From Trifolium pratense (taxonomy: Eukaryota; Streptophyta; Magnoliopsida; Fabales; Fabaceae): a DNA stretch of 64,000 bases. The notes below the pieces were generated by a model that made no database searches, was not told where the DNA came from, and worked only from the letters and a program-made list of their open reading frames with translations. Position 1 is the first letter of the stretch, and every line of letters begins with the position of its first letter. Below, in pieces: positions 1-23,437 of this stretch. Both the position numbers and the translations under genes were made by a program. The DNA lies in assembly GCF_020283565.1 (NCBI RefSeq), contig NC_060061.1, forward strand, positions 24,031,362 through 24,095,361, written 5' to 3'.

Positions 1-381
1 TTCTCATCATTTCCAATGGAAATTCGCTCCGACATTTTTTAAATTTTAGAGTTAAAACTTTTCAGTGAGAAAACAAACTTGTGTGTGAAGATTGTTGGGA
101 GGGGTATTTATTGTTGTGTGGGTTACTGATTAATGATCTATACAAGTAAAATTAATTTTACGGTCAATATGGATGAAAACTTTTAAGGAAAATATTCAAC
201 ATTTAATTTTTTAAGGTCAAACATTTGCAATAATGCGACTAAAGAATATATTTTTTTATCAAGTTATTTTGACTATTACATATTATGTTTTATATTAAAC
301 GCGGTCTGAAGATTATTATTATTATTATTTTGACCAAATGTATGAAGATTATTATATACTGTTGTCAAAAAAAAAACTCAC
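1..381 (-). other. AT-rich intron sequence of the PUB62-type gene
   Basis: Follows the donor of the exon at 382-452 and should be intron. No further exon could be recognised here; a short TTA/ATT-rich run is present near 316-330. Confidence 0.5.
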
Positions 382-11846
<11,465 letters not shown>

Positions 11847-11874
11847 AAATCATTCTGAACTGTGTTTGAAGAAT

Positions 11875-11912
<38 letters not shown>

Positions 11913-12080
11913 TCGGTTAGGGTTTGTGTTGTTGGTGTTTGTGGTGTGAGTTCCTCGAATTGAAAGATTCTATTGCGATTATTAATTTTCATGGCTTATC
12001 ATGGTTCTGAGTTCATCATCCATGTTCATGTGACTTTTTAGAAGAGGAGAGAGAGAGAGAGAGAGAGAGAGTATCAGGGT
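11847..12080 (-). promoter_or_regulatory. 5' leader of the PUB62-type gene with two microsatellites
   Basis: Immediately upstream of the start codon are an (ATG)n tract at about 11873-11911 and a (GA)n tract at about 12046-12071, which read CAT and CT repeats in the transcript direction. CT-rich leaders are common near plant transcription starts. The start site itself cannot be placed. Confidence 0.5.
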
Positions 12081-12333
12081 TTTTTCAGCAGTGAACCAGA
12101 CACAACATCCAACTCCATTTCCCTTTTTCATTTTTTTATTTTTCTGTTAAATTCAGTTTTTTAAATCCATAATAAATACAGGACGACAATTACATGTTTT
12201 TATTTTTTGTATAATTTCCATTTTATTTTAATTTATTTACTTTTTAATTATATTCACACATTAACTTTTTCTAACGTTCAAAAAAACTTTTTACTAAATA
12301 TTCACTGATTCATATATTAAATAATTTATTTAG

Positions 12334-12675
12334 GTCCCCATGATGAGCTTAGCTGTAGGGACATCGCGCTATATTGCAAGAACCCGAGTTTGAATCCAGA
12401 TCACTTCACTTAGTGCTCGTTTGGCCCAACATTTTTTTAGTTTATACAAACAGCTTATGCAATATAAATTAGGTTTTATGCTATTTAATAAGTTTCACTA
12501 GTGAAAATTGTAATTTTATATGCTATTTTATCATAAACTACCCTGACAAACTTATAATAATATATAAAAATTGCATAAGCTCTTTGCATGAGCTCTAAAA
12601 AAAAGCTGAGTCAAACGAGCCTTTATGCACTTTTAAGGTGGATTTTTTAGCTACTAGACTACTTGACAAAAAAAA
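12334..12675 (+). mobile_element. tRNA-derived SINE split by a MITE
   Basis: The head carries box A-like GAGCTTAGCTG and box B-like GAGTTTGAATCC. The tail has CACTTTTAAGGTGGATTTT, CTAGACTACTTGAC and poly-A. Head and tail are separated by a MITE at 12413-12622. An 8-bp match TTATTTAG borders the SINE at 12326-12333 and 12676-12683. Removing the MITE leaves about 132 bp, the same layout as the copy at 29195-29324. Confidence 0.8.
12413..12622. mobile_element. Tourist-like MITE inserted in a SINE
   Basis: 210 bp with inverted ends GTGCTCGTTTGGCCCAAC and AGGCTCGTTTGACTC (right, reversed). The TTA target duplication (12410-12412 and 12623-12625) falls inside the CACTTA block of the SINE. A 3-bp TTA duplication points to the PIF/Harbinger superfamily. 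Confidence 0.75.
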
Positions 12676-12697
12676 TTATTTAGAATTCTAAAGAACT

Positions 12698-12786
12698 ATC
12701 CTTGTGAACTTAGCTCAGGTGGTAGAAACATCGCGTATATTATGCAGGAGGCAGGATTCGAACCCCGGACACTCCACTTCAAAAAA
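12698..12786 (+). mobile_element. Short tRNA-derived SINE with 16-bp target duplication
   Basis: The body contains box A GAACTTAGCTCAGGTGG and box B GGATTCGAACCCC, ends at CCACTTC and runs into A7. The 16-mer AGAATTCTAAAGAACT is repeated exactly at 12682-12697 and 12787-12802. The usual 3' half of this family is missing although poly-A and duplication are intact. Confidence 0.9.
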
Positions 12787-12979
12787 AGAATTCTAAAGAA
12801 CTGAATGAAATAAAAATGGAAATAAAATTTGTAGGGCAAAGTTGAAATAAACAATTCTCAATAATTATATAAAAAAAAACATTAACTTTAAATTGAAAAA
12901 ATACAATAATGAACATGCAAAAAAAAAATCCCTTTGAAGATCAAGTGAAGACCTTTGAAAAATGCAAAAGCTTCAGGAA

Positions 12980-13430
12980 TCAGGAGCCAGGAGAAAGGAA
13001 AGAATAGCGACTTCCTTGGTTGACCCTGTGATTCTGATTCTCTCGCCAGCCTGAGTATGGGTTTGGTCTCCCCATGTATTTGGCTTGCTCTTCTTCTGAA
13101 ATTCCTTCAAGAATGCAGTAACCATTTGGGTGGTTTTTCTGGCAGAAATCACAGACTTCTTGTATCTTATTCTTCAGCTTCCTATTCAGTAGTTCTATTT
13201 CTTTATAGTAAGCGGTCTCCTTATCTAGTTGCAGCATGCCAGCAGGTTTCGTGCTTCTCTCATCACTCATGTTCGTTTTGGCACATCTGCTCAATAAGCT
13301 CTTTCACTTATTCCACTGTTTTGGCATTTATCGATCCTCCAACTGAGGCATCTAGGTGCATCTTGTGAAGAAGGAAGACTCTATTTATAGTTTTCTTATC
13401 AGGCTTGGGCTTCATGTCGCGCCCCACCGT
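12980..13430 (-). pseudogene. Ty3-type retrotransposon gag remnant
   Basis: Open frames at 12980-13294 and the low end of 13308-13565 (minus) encode DASVGGSINAKTVE, then LIEQMCQN, a LQLDKET segment, and a CDFCQKNHPNGYC knuckle followed by KYMGRPNPYSGW. This resembles the spacer and zinc-knuckle region of legume Ty3 gag proteins as remembered. An in-frame stop separates the two pieces, and no protease or reverse transcriptase follows, so it is a fragment. Confidence 0.65.
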
Positions 13431-13500
13431 ATCCATCGTAGCCACGATGGCTTCATAAACAGCCGCATCGTGGCCACGATGGGTCTTATCGTGGTAGGAT
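13430..13500. repeat. Two adjacent palindromes CATCGTGGCCACGATG-like
   Basis: A perfect 16-bp palindrome CATCGTGGCCACGATG lies at about 13466-13481. A near copy, CCATCGTAGCCACGATGG, lies at 13433-13450, and a third half-site, TTATCGTGG, follows. They sit at the upstream edge of the gag remnant. Confidence 0.8.
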
Positions 13501-13565
13501 CGAAGATTTGTTGCAAATTTTCTCGATTTTAAAACAAACTTCATTGTGCTGCAATGTATCTTCAA

Positions 13566-14648
13566 TTTTTATTTTTTAATAATATTATTATTTTAACTTT
13601 TGAAATATTTTATAATTGCCTTGCAAATCAACAATAAATTTTTTTTTGAAGAGGAATCAACAATAAATTTTAAATGAATAAAACTAATTATAACCCAAAA
13701 GTCTTAAGTTGATGATTTTATAGTGTTATATTGACTCAATGTTTCAAACAAATCCATTTTGAAGATTATGTTTGACGGAAATATGTAAAAATAAATTTTA
13801 TTGGTTATAGAGAAAATAGTACCAAGATCAAACAAAATGTAATTTGTAAAAATTAGTGTTTTTTTAGTGTTTTCCTTATCATTTCATTTGGGACGAAGGG
13901 TGCATTGTCCATTCGTAATATATTGATTTTTAATACTCTTTTCAAAACTTTAAGTAACATGCACAAGTGTACTATATAGTATTACAGTACCCAAAAACAC
14001 ATCATTATTCATTAGTACTATATATCCAAAAAGAACTTCATATTTAACATTTACTATTTAAGAGTTAACATCTAATTGTTTCAGTTACCTCTCCTCCATT
14101 CTCATCATCAAGAAACAACGTATCGGAAATGTGTCAAGTATTTTTTTGTATTAAAAAACTAAATTTAATCAATTGATACTTTTGTGATACTTCTCTAATA
14201 CATATCGAGAAGTATTGCAAACATGTCTGATATTTTTTATTAAAAAAATAAAATTTAATCATTCGATACTTCTCCGATACATATCAGGAAGTATCAGACA
14301 AGAACCGATGTCGGATATAGTGTCTGACACGATCCTCGAACAATTTTGAAATATTGGGGTTTCCTAGCTCTTTGTTGAAAGAATAGATGCAAATGAATGA
14401 TTGGGAAAATTAATTTTTCATAAGAAAAAAAAGACTGAAACTTAATAATTGGAGGACACTGCGGATATTAATGATACTTGTACAATAACACAATATTCAT
14501 ATCATCCCAAAGAGATCTGAAAAATAAGAGTGATACTACTACAGCATTTAGAACTTAATATATTTCTGTTCTAATATCAGGCTTCAAGGTTAAGAAACCT
14601 AATCTATAAATTATGAGAAAAATAGCAACACACAAATTATAAACAAAA
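13566..14648. other. Intergenic, AT-rich
   Basis: Between the gag remnant and the PRP40C stop codon. Only short partly palindromic repeats are seen near 14180-14300 (GATACTTCTC...GATACATATC...GAAGTATC, two degenerate copies). No gene was recognised. Confidence 0.5.
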
Positions 14649-17600
14649 TTATCTTCTCTCATGTGATCTCCCTGATTCCAATGGATGTTTGGATGATTCT
14701 AGAGTCTTTCTACTTCTGGCATCTGTATATTTTTCTTCCTTTGAATCGTTAGATGACTTTTGCCGCCGAAGCATATCCTCTACATAACGGCGCCACAAGG
14801 CTTCTCTATCTTTGCTTTCAACCTTGTTATATCTTGGATCGGATTTTAAAAGACGCTTTGCTGTAGACCATGAATTAAGCACTGTTTTCCCATCATCAGT
14901 TTCCTGAGACGCGGCTTCAGCAGTCAAGATTTCAGCTAGAAGAGCTCTAAAATCGTGAGCACGACGCTGGCCAATCACACAAGTCACAAATGTTAGTAGC
15001 ACATATTTTGGCCAAAAATGTAACTCTACTCATGCTGTTACTGAGTCTCTCGCCTCCCATTCAAGTGGCACACCGTGACACATGTCAAATACGAATTAAT
15101 ATACACAGTACACATATGATAAACACAGGAAACAATATAAGAGAGAATGTCACAAATATCACTAGCATCAGATATTATCACTTACTTCCTGAAGCATCTT
15201 TACATGATCGCGGAAGAGTTTTTCCATGTCAGCTGAATCAAGATCAGAATTGGTTGCACGTCCTTGAGGATCTTTTTCTAGTTTAGGCTTTGATTCTGTC
15301 CATGATGCCTAAGAACATATGCAAACAACGTCAATTTTTTTCTTGATGAAAAAATATATATGAAATTTATCATTATAAACAGCAAATTTCCTAGTATAAT
15401 TCAGCTTCCAAGTCTGGAAACTGTTTGCATTCATCTAATTTTTTTAATGTTCAATTTAACCAGAGAACAAAAGCTTTTTACCGTAGGGTCTTTGATTCTC
15501 TCCACAAGTAAAGCTTGAAAGGAAGTAACTGCCTCCTTCCTTCGAATTTTTATTCGTACCCGTTCCATTTCATGTTCTTCTCTTTCCTTCCTTTTACGCA
15601 GCTCCCGCTCCCTCTCCCGCAGCTTCTCCTGCAAATCAGTTTCAAGTGTTTGAATTAAGTTGCTAAAAATATGCTGCTAGGTGAACATCTGTATACAAGT
15701 AAATTGACATGAGCCAACTTAAACAACACCATCTGACATAAAACAGAAAAATCATCAATAAAAGAGACCACTGATACCCAGCAGAGAAAGTCACTCTCTA
15801 ACAAACTAAGCTTCCATTTAGCCAAAAATTGTATACATGAAATAATTTATTTGTTTAACCGTAGCATCATCATGTCAAGGCATCAATTATAAAAAAGTGG
15901 GCAACAGTTATTACTTCTTGAATATACTAACTTTCTGTTGATTTAAAGACATCCACATATTAAGTCTAAACTCTAAACCACTTAGTACCTGCTCCTCCCT
16001 TTTAGCTCTAGTCTCTCGCTCTGCTGCATGTTCAGCAGCTTTCAACTCGGATATATACTCATTGAACAAAAGTTCCCTATCCTCATGTTTCACAGATTTA
16101 TATCTCGGGTCATCTCTTAAACTCTCTTTAACCTGCATCACCCAAACACTAAAATTAAACGACACCCGACAGAAAAGTAGAGATTAACATGAACAGAAAT
16201 TTCCTAACCACACACAAACACACATATATGTAGTATTTAATATGTACATAATATATACAATACCTACATATACATGCATACATACATATTTATGTATGTA
16301 AGAAAACAAACATACATACATGCATCTAAATGGAAATTATAATGAAAAACATGATTTTGCAATTGTCAAGATCATTCTAATTAACACAACATATTTCTAT
16401 TTTGCTAACACTGCAATAAACTGTCACTAATGAAGCAAGACTTAATTACTTACACACCTGGTCTTTTAGACATCATCAAAATCAATGCCCAAAATCTATC
16501 ACATAGACATTAAACAATAACTCATGAAGACAATTAAAAAAAGATAAACAAACACACTTGTTCATGATCTGTAGAAAAAATTGCCTTAACAATGTACTGC
16601 TAAAAGGTATTTTATCCAAAAATCTATAAAATTTCTCTTGAAATTATACAAAAGTAGCAGTCCTCTTAATTTGAAATTTATCTATTTTCATTTTTTCTAT
16701 TGTTTACAGATCATTTCCAATTCTAGGGTAGGGGCATATAACAAAAAACAAAATTCATTTAGTCACCAAAACAAGAGAGCATCAACAGAATTCAAACAAT
16801 AATACTTAGGAAAATGTTAACTTGTGCCCTTAAGGCACATTTTAATGAGATAAATGTGGAAATATGCTCTTGAAAATCGTGTAATCAACTCTTTTAACAT
16901 TTAATATTTTGTATCATTAAATGCTAAATTTCTATATTTAGGTATCTTATCATGTGCACTTAGGGCACATGTTAACATGACAGCCTATGAATTGGGTCAA
17001 TGATTTGAATAAAAAAGTCATACAGACACAGCACTTGAGTTAAGACATGTGCTTCAAAACCTGCATCTCGAAAACAGAAAAGTATGTCACGATTTATTAA
17101 TAATGTTCCCATACCCTGGACCAACGGGAGTTAAAAGTTATATCTCCTTGTTCTTTAAGCAGTGACTTAAAACCAGCAGCAGCAGCATCACGAACTGCTT
17201 GAGCTTTTTCTTCAGTGGCTTTCTTCAAAGGAAGCACTCTGAAACACAAACATGAAACCCATCAACTAGGATTCTGCAAATATCATATTGACATAAGAAA
17301 TCATTTACCATGCAAAATCCAAAGAGTTTAGAGGGCATAAGGACACACCCACAGTGAATCCGAGAGTCTGTCATTAGCCTACTACCTGCTGACTCATGTT
17401 GCTTTCAAGCATTATCATTAGAAATCATTTCTCTGTCTAGGAAAAAGTTCAATATCAATGCAAATGAGGATCCAAACTAAAACAATATATATACAGACAA
17501 AGGCAAGAACTTAGCTGAGTCGGATGTACCAAATTTTGAGAAAGAAAAATCAAAAGGGGTGGCTCGAAAGATGGCATTCATTTTGGATGAACTGTTGCAT

Positions 17601-20600
17601 ACAACAAAATGTGTTGACACTGGTGAAATAAGCAGACGCCGGCATGCAGCAAGCATGACTTGATTTGTTTGCCTTTATGCCTTTGTTACAAGAATGACTT
17701 ACGCTAACAGATGTTCCGTCTCTTGGTGTCAAGGTGGAATGTAAAGGAGTAACGAAGGAAATACTATGCTTTCATTCCTAAGGTAACTACGAGATGCACT
17801 AGAGCCTAGAAGATGGCTATTCTCAAACAAAAAGAAGTGCTAATGTTCCCACTACCAAGCAAGTATATGACTTTTTGATCCCATTTTCTCAACCAAAATA
17901 TTTCCCAGTATTAACTTAAGCTGAACCATGCATGACCTTAATGATTTGTTCCTTTAACATTATCAATCTGAGACGATAAGAAAACAGTTTTGCAGGATTG
18001 AAAACACAAATGCAGTGGTGTAGACCACGTGAGTATCTCAGCAAATGAATAGAAGGAAAAAAAATCCAAAGAAAACATATAATAGGGATCATGACATTAA
18101 CATGTATACTGTACTCCCATTTTGCCAAAATATTGAATTTTCAACTGAAAAGATAACGGAAACTTGAATCTCAATAGTTTATGTAAGTAGTTTCACATAA
18201 AGCACTATTAAAACACTGGCATCAGTCATCTCACTACGAGGTTGTCAATCATCCCCTACCAATTTTGGGACTTGTGTCTCCCAGCCATTATGTTTCATTT
18301 CTAAGCCAAAAGATCTACAATTGCCAACCTTGTTCCAAATCTGCAATTTTATACTGAACCAGAAAATGGCTGAATTATACATAAATCACTCTCTTAGGTT
18401 AAATACTACAAATTAAACTGGTGCTACAAAGCTCCTACCATGATGGGGCCAGTGAAGGGTCAGCCATTATAGGTTAATTGTACACAGCCTTACCTTGCAT
18501 TTGCAATTGCAAGAGGCTGGTTACATGGATCAATCTTTTGATCAAGGTTCAGTATCAACAAAACTTGTTTGCCACTAAAAGATGCATAAAAATCATAATT
18601 AAATTAAAAAACCACCCTACCATCATAGTCAAATACCAGTCATTTTAAATTTTTATGTCCAACATACATGAGTAATTGGCAAAAAAAATTAAGAGCTTAA
18701 ACATGATGGCATTCTTATTGTGAAAATCTAAACCAAATAAGTAAGATCCTAAAGTAATCTAATGGTACAGATGATGATTATGTGAAAACATCACATGCAA
18801 AGAAAATGAAATTAGAAAGTTTAAAATTGTCCAATTAAAAGCAAAGTGGCACCTTTCGTTTAGAAGGTGCTCTCGTTCCTTGCGGTCCAATGCCTCAAAC
18901 CGTGGATCGTTTCCCCAGGTCTTTCGAAAAGTGTGATAATCAGTGTGGTCATTAATATCCTGAAAAATAAATTATCTATAAACTTTCAATAGTTCCACAA
19001 ATTAAAGGTAGATAGACTTGATACCAGAACACTTATAAGAACAAATGAGATCCAAATTGAGGAAAGATTAACCTCTGAGGCTTCATCCAATAACTGCCTA
19101 AACCCCTCAACTGCAGCCTTTTGTGCAGCGCGTTTTTCTTTGCGTTCTTCTTCCGCACGATTTTTAACATAATGTTCAAACAAGGTTCTCCTAGCAGAAT
19201 AACTAGGGATAGCCTGTATTAATACACTGCCGTTAATATTAAATTTGCATATGGCAACAACAAAAAGAAAGGGTAAAGATATGTAGACACAGACCTACAT
19301 AAATGGAGGGAGGAGGGTATATCATCTTTTGGAAAGAATTGACTAAACTTTAAAATTAGATAAAACAATAACAAAAAAACTTATGTTCCAACGCACATCT
19401 GCCAGAAAAATATCCCTAAAGAAACCATTGGCTGAAACCCATGAAAGGTAACCTTAACCCATAAATTCGGCAAAGAATTTTTTTCCTGCAAGAGCCAAAT
19501 TAGACACGCTAACCAAACACACCAAGTTCCAGCAGAGAGAAGATGCTTCAACAAAGCAAGCATTTCCAATTTTCTCACCCCGCCCCCACCCAGAAACAAA
19601 AATAAGTAGATAGAAAAAAAGTAGCTAGTTGTTGAATATATGGATTTTACCCTGAAACAATTACACGTATGAAAAAATGTGCTCTTAAATCCACAACATT
19701 CAATCAATTGAATTATAAATAATGGAATTGATTCCGTGAAATGCTTTTCTTCTAGATTTTCACTTTTGACAAGTCAATTAAATGAGACTTCTAATTTTAC
19801 AAGAGAAACATAGCTACAAAATGGAGATATCAATCCAGACACTACAGAAAAACATGTTAAGACAAAGTTGAACAACATTTCCCATTGCACTTGTACATAA
19901 CTCATGCACAACCAAATCAATTTGTACGAGTTGCGGATGAAGGAGGGCTCTGATTCCCAAATAAAATAATGGAAAATATTTGGTCAAAAAATACCTTAAA
20001 ACGGGGATCAAATACTATCTTTGGTAGTTCTTTCTCCCACTTTGAGAATGGTGCCACACCTCGTTCCTTAAGCATCTCCTACAAAATTCACAAAACAAAT
20101 AAATACAATACGGGATATAAAAGAGAAGTTATGCATTGAAAAAAAACCAAAATTTAAACTTTTAAGGTGTTGATTACACAACTTTCAAAAAATTTATGCA
20201 TTAGCAGGTTATTATAAATGTTCAAGCATCGTATCTTGGACATGTGAGGCCAGTTTATTCTCTAGGCATGTGAGGTCAATTTATCAGTCAATTGATTTTT
20301 CATTTTTAACTCTTTCTTTCAAGAAACAACCAGTCAAACTACTAATCCTATTTAAAAATGCAATGGACTGGAGAAACCTTGTATTTCATACTGAAACAAA
20401 TAGAATTCTAATAACTGATATCAAACGATTTTAGATTAAACTAAAATTTTATGAATACGATCCATGTCACATGTGATAGTAACTTCAATATACAACAGTG
20501 AGTTTAATAATACAGATATTAAGAAACTTAACAATCTTCCATGGACCACATTAGTTTTAATACAAAATAATAAAATCTCTGGAATAAAAAAAGAGTAACA

Positions 20601-23391
20601 TCCAACCAAAGGTATGTCCAAATATAAATATAAGGGTGGAAGGAAAAAAAAATGGGGGGGGGGGGGGGGGGGGTCATAGGTAGATATTCCAACAATAGTT
20701 TAAGCATATTTAGAAAAATAATGCAATCAGTTGAGGATGAGGTTTCCTCATAACAGAAACAGAGACAATAAAGGGAAAGAAGTGAAAATGAAACTACATC
20801 AGCTCAAAGAAAGAAACAAATTAACCTTAAATTGATTTATGCACTCCTCCTTTGAAGGCCCACTATCCTCATCTTCTGAATCTGAAGATGTATCAGTGAG
20901 ATTAGCATCACCATTAGCATCTTTTGGTTTATCTTTGCTATTGTCATTTTGCAGGCTCTTAGCTGTAGAGTCGGTTGCTTTTGAACCATTTGATTCAGAT
21001 CCTGGTAGCACTGATAGTGTAGGAATAGAAGAGGATGTAACAGGTGCTCCGTATTCCTGCAACTTCTTCTTGATCAAATCCAATGCTGATGGTGAGCTCT
21101 GTACTATAGAGGGTTTAGGAGCTGCAGCATCACGACCACCAGTAGTAATAGCGGGAGCATTCAGAGTAACCATTCCAGACCCTTTATCCGACAATACATT
21201 AGTATTTGGAACTGGCATTAAATGGTCTTTTGTAACATCACCATCCTGCTTTTTTTTCAATTCAGCCACCTCATTTGGAATTTGCCAGCAGCTTGTCTAA
21301 AACAAAACAAAGACCAAAGAATAAACAATGACATAATAGAGAGATGCCATCACAGTTTAAATAGAAGACATACCAGTACATATATATGAAATAAAGTTTA
21401 GCCAATTTAACAATTTCTAGTGAATATGTTTCTTATTTAGGAAAACTAAGGGTGCTTAATAATGCTTCATTAATGCATTGACTTAATAACCACTATTATG
21501 TAAGGTAGGACACAGACAGTGCTGATAAAAAAACCCACTAAAAGGTTAGATAAAAATGTATCTATTTTGCAGGGCAGCGATTAACTGTGATATAACTTTA
21601 GAACCTGACTTGCACATTATACGTAAGTATTTTTTTTATAAGCCACAAGAGTGTGTTAAACATACACACTCATAAATATATATTAAAAAAAATATGTACA
21701 AGAGGGGGGACAAACCTAACCCTCACATGTAAAGGGAAAGAACAGTTTTTTTGATAAAGAGCCTGTAAATATTATTTTGTTAATTCTATTCATAACTGTT
21801 GTCCAAACAAAAAGAACAGAAATTTGAGATTTCCCAATGTCTCCAACTATACTACCAAACTCCTATTTTGATTTTCATAGCTACTGCTATGACAAAGAAT
21901 GGTTTGTACATCTTTCACACACCCCACAGCGAACACGAGTTCTTTGGGTATGAAACGTGGACAGACAGATAATAAAAACTACATGTTAGATCCTAGTTTC
22001 ACATGTTTCTGAGTTTTGCTTGTTGCTATGATCCCAATCAGAGCCAAAAAAAGAAATGTGGTGTGATTGTCTGGGATCGTCCAATGGGCTAGTCACCCAA
22101 TTCCGAAAAATGAAAACCAAGGCCACCTGAAATCTTAAGAGTTCGAGCCCTATAAACGCTTGTCATTCAATTGATCCTTCCCTACTACCTGTTCACTCTC
22201 CTTGATCTTTGAGCTGTGGGTTCTAAGCTTTGATGTGTAACTGCTACTTGAAGTGGCTTGTCGGTTACAGTTGGGAAAGAAACATGTGGCGACGGGTCAG
22301 GTTGAGAGAGAGGGTCGGTCACAGATTCGTCTCTTACTGGCTTTGATGTGCTGCTTCAGGTTCTGGTTGTACTGAGCTGCTTACTGGTATGCTATTTGCT
22401 TGTGCTCTATTTTGTTGTATGGTAGTCCAATAGTTTTCAGAGCCTCTGTTTTATTTCTCTGATTTTAGCATGTAATATCCAATTAGATATTTATTAGTTG
22501 GGCTTTTCATTTCAGTGATTCAGATTGTTTGATATAGTTAATTTAAACTTGAGATGTGAGCTTCATATACATTGCAATTGGAATTTAATTAAATGTTATT
22601 TTTATCATTTTAACTAACATGTTATAACTTGTGTTATGGTCTCAAGTTTTGCTTGTTTAACTCCCCCTCTCAATCCAAGACAGGATTCCAAACTTGGGCT
22701 ATTTGTTGGGACAATGCGCCAGTCCATTTTACATTATGGAGAAATCTAAGTTTCTTGTAAAATACAGGGGAGCCAGGATCATACTCCTAACAATTTGGAC
22801 ATATATGGACCATCTCTGTTTTGAAGCTTAAGCTATTAGGCGGAAGCCGAATAATGATTTTCTCTTGAAACGTCGAATGCCTCCACGGAAGATCCCACAT
22901 ACACTATGAAACACCCACAAACATAACTCCATAATGAACCGGAAAAAACACGTCCAACACTGAATCAAGTCAATGGCAAAGGCAATGTTCAGAACTTTTG
23001 CAAAATGCTCCAACCAAATCAAATAAAATAATTTCTACTTGTCCTATTTCTTTATGATCCAACATTAAAAAGTAAGACTTTACTCAAAATGAGTTTATTA
23101 AGATTTTTGTTTTTCAAAGATTTCAATTATGCATTTGATCCATGTAGACAAACCCCTGACCTCTTCATCACTCCATTCCCTGACACATCCATCCTCGGCC
23201 ACCAAACCATCCTTATAACTCCCAAACAGAAAAAATGCTTAATGATTGGTTTTTCTGTTTCTTTCCAAAGTTATCCTTCTACTAGAGAAGTTCAAATCAT
23301 GTTTTGTTAGTTCCTAGATTTTTCTCACCTATATGCCTCCCTACCATCTAATCTCTCATGCACTCCAATAATATTACACCTGCTAACAGAG

Positions 23392-23437
<46 letters not shown>

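Noticed and set aside
12698..12786. tRNA gene-like A and B boxes (also at 29195, 54469 and 55436)
   Set aside because: No cloverleaf can be formed, and the poly-A tails and target duplications identify SINEs.
20839..21300. 153-codon open frame on the plus strand
   Set aside because: It is the antisense of PRP40C exon 8, whose minus-strand frame has the conserved protein.
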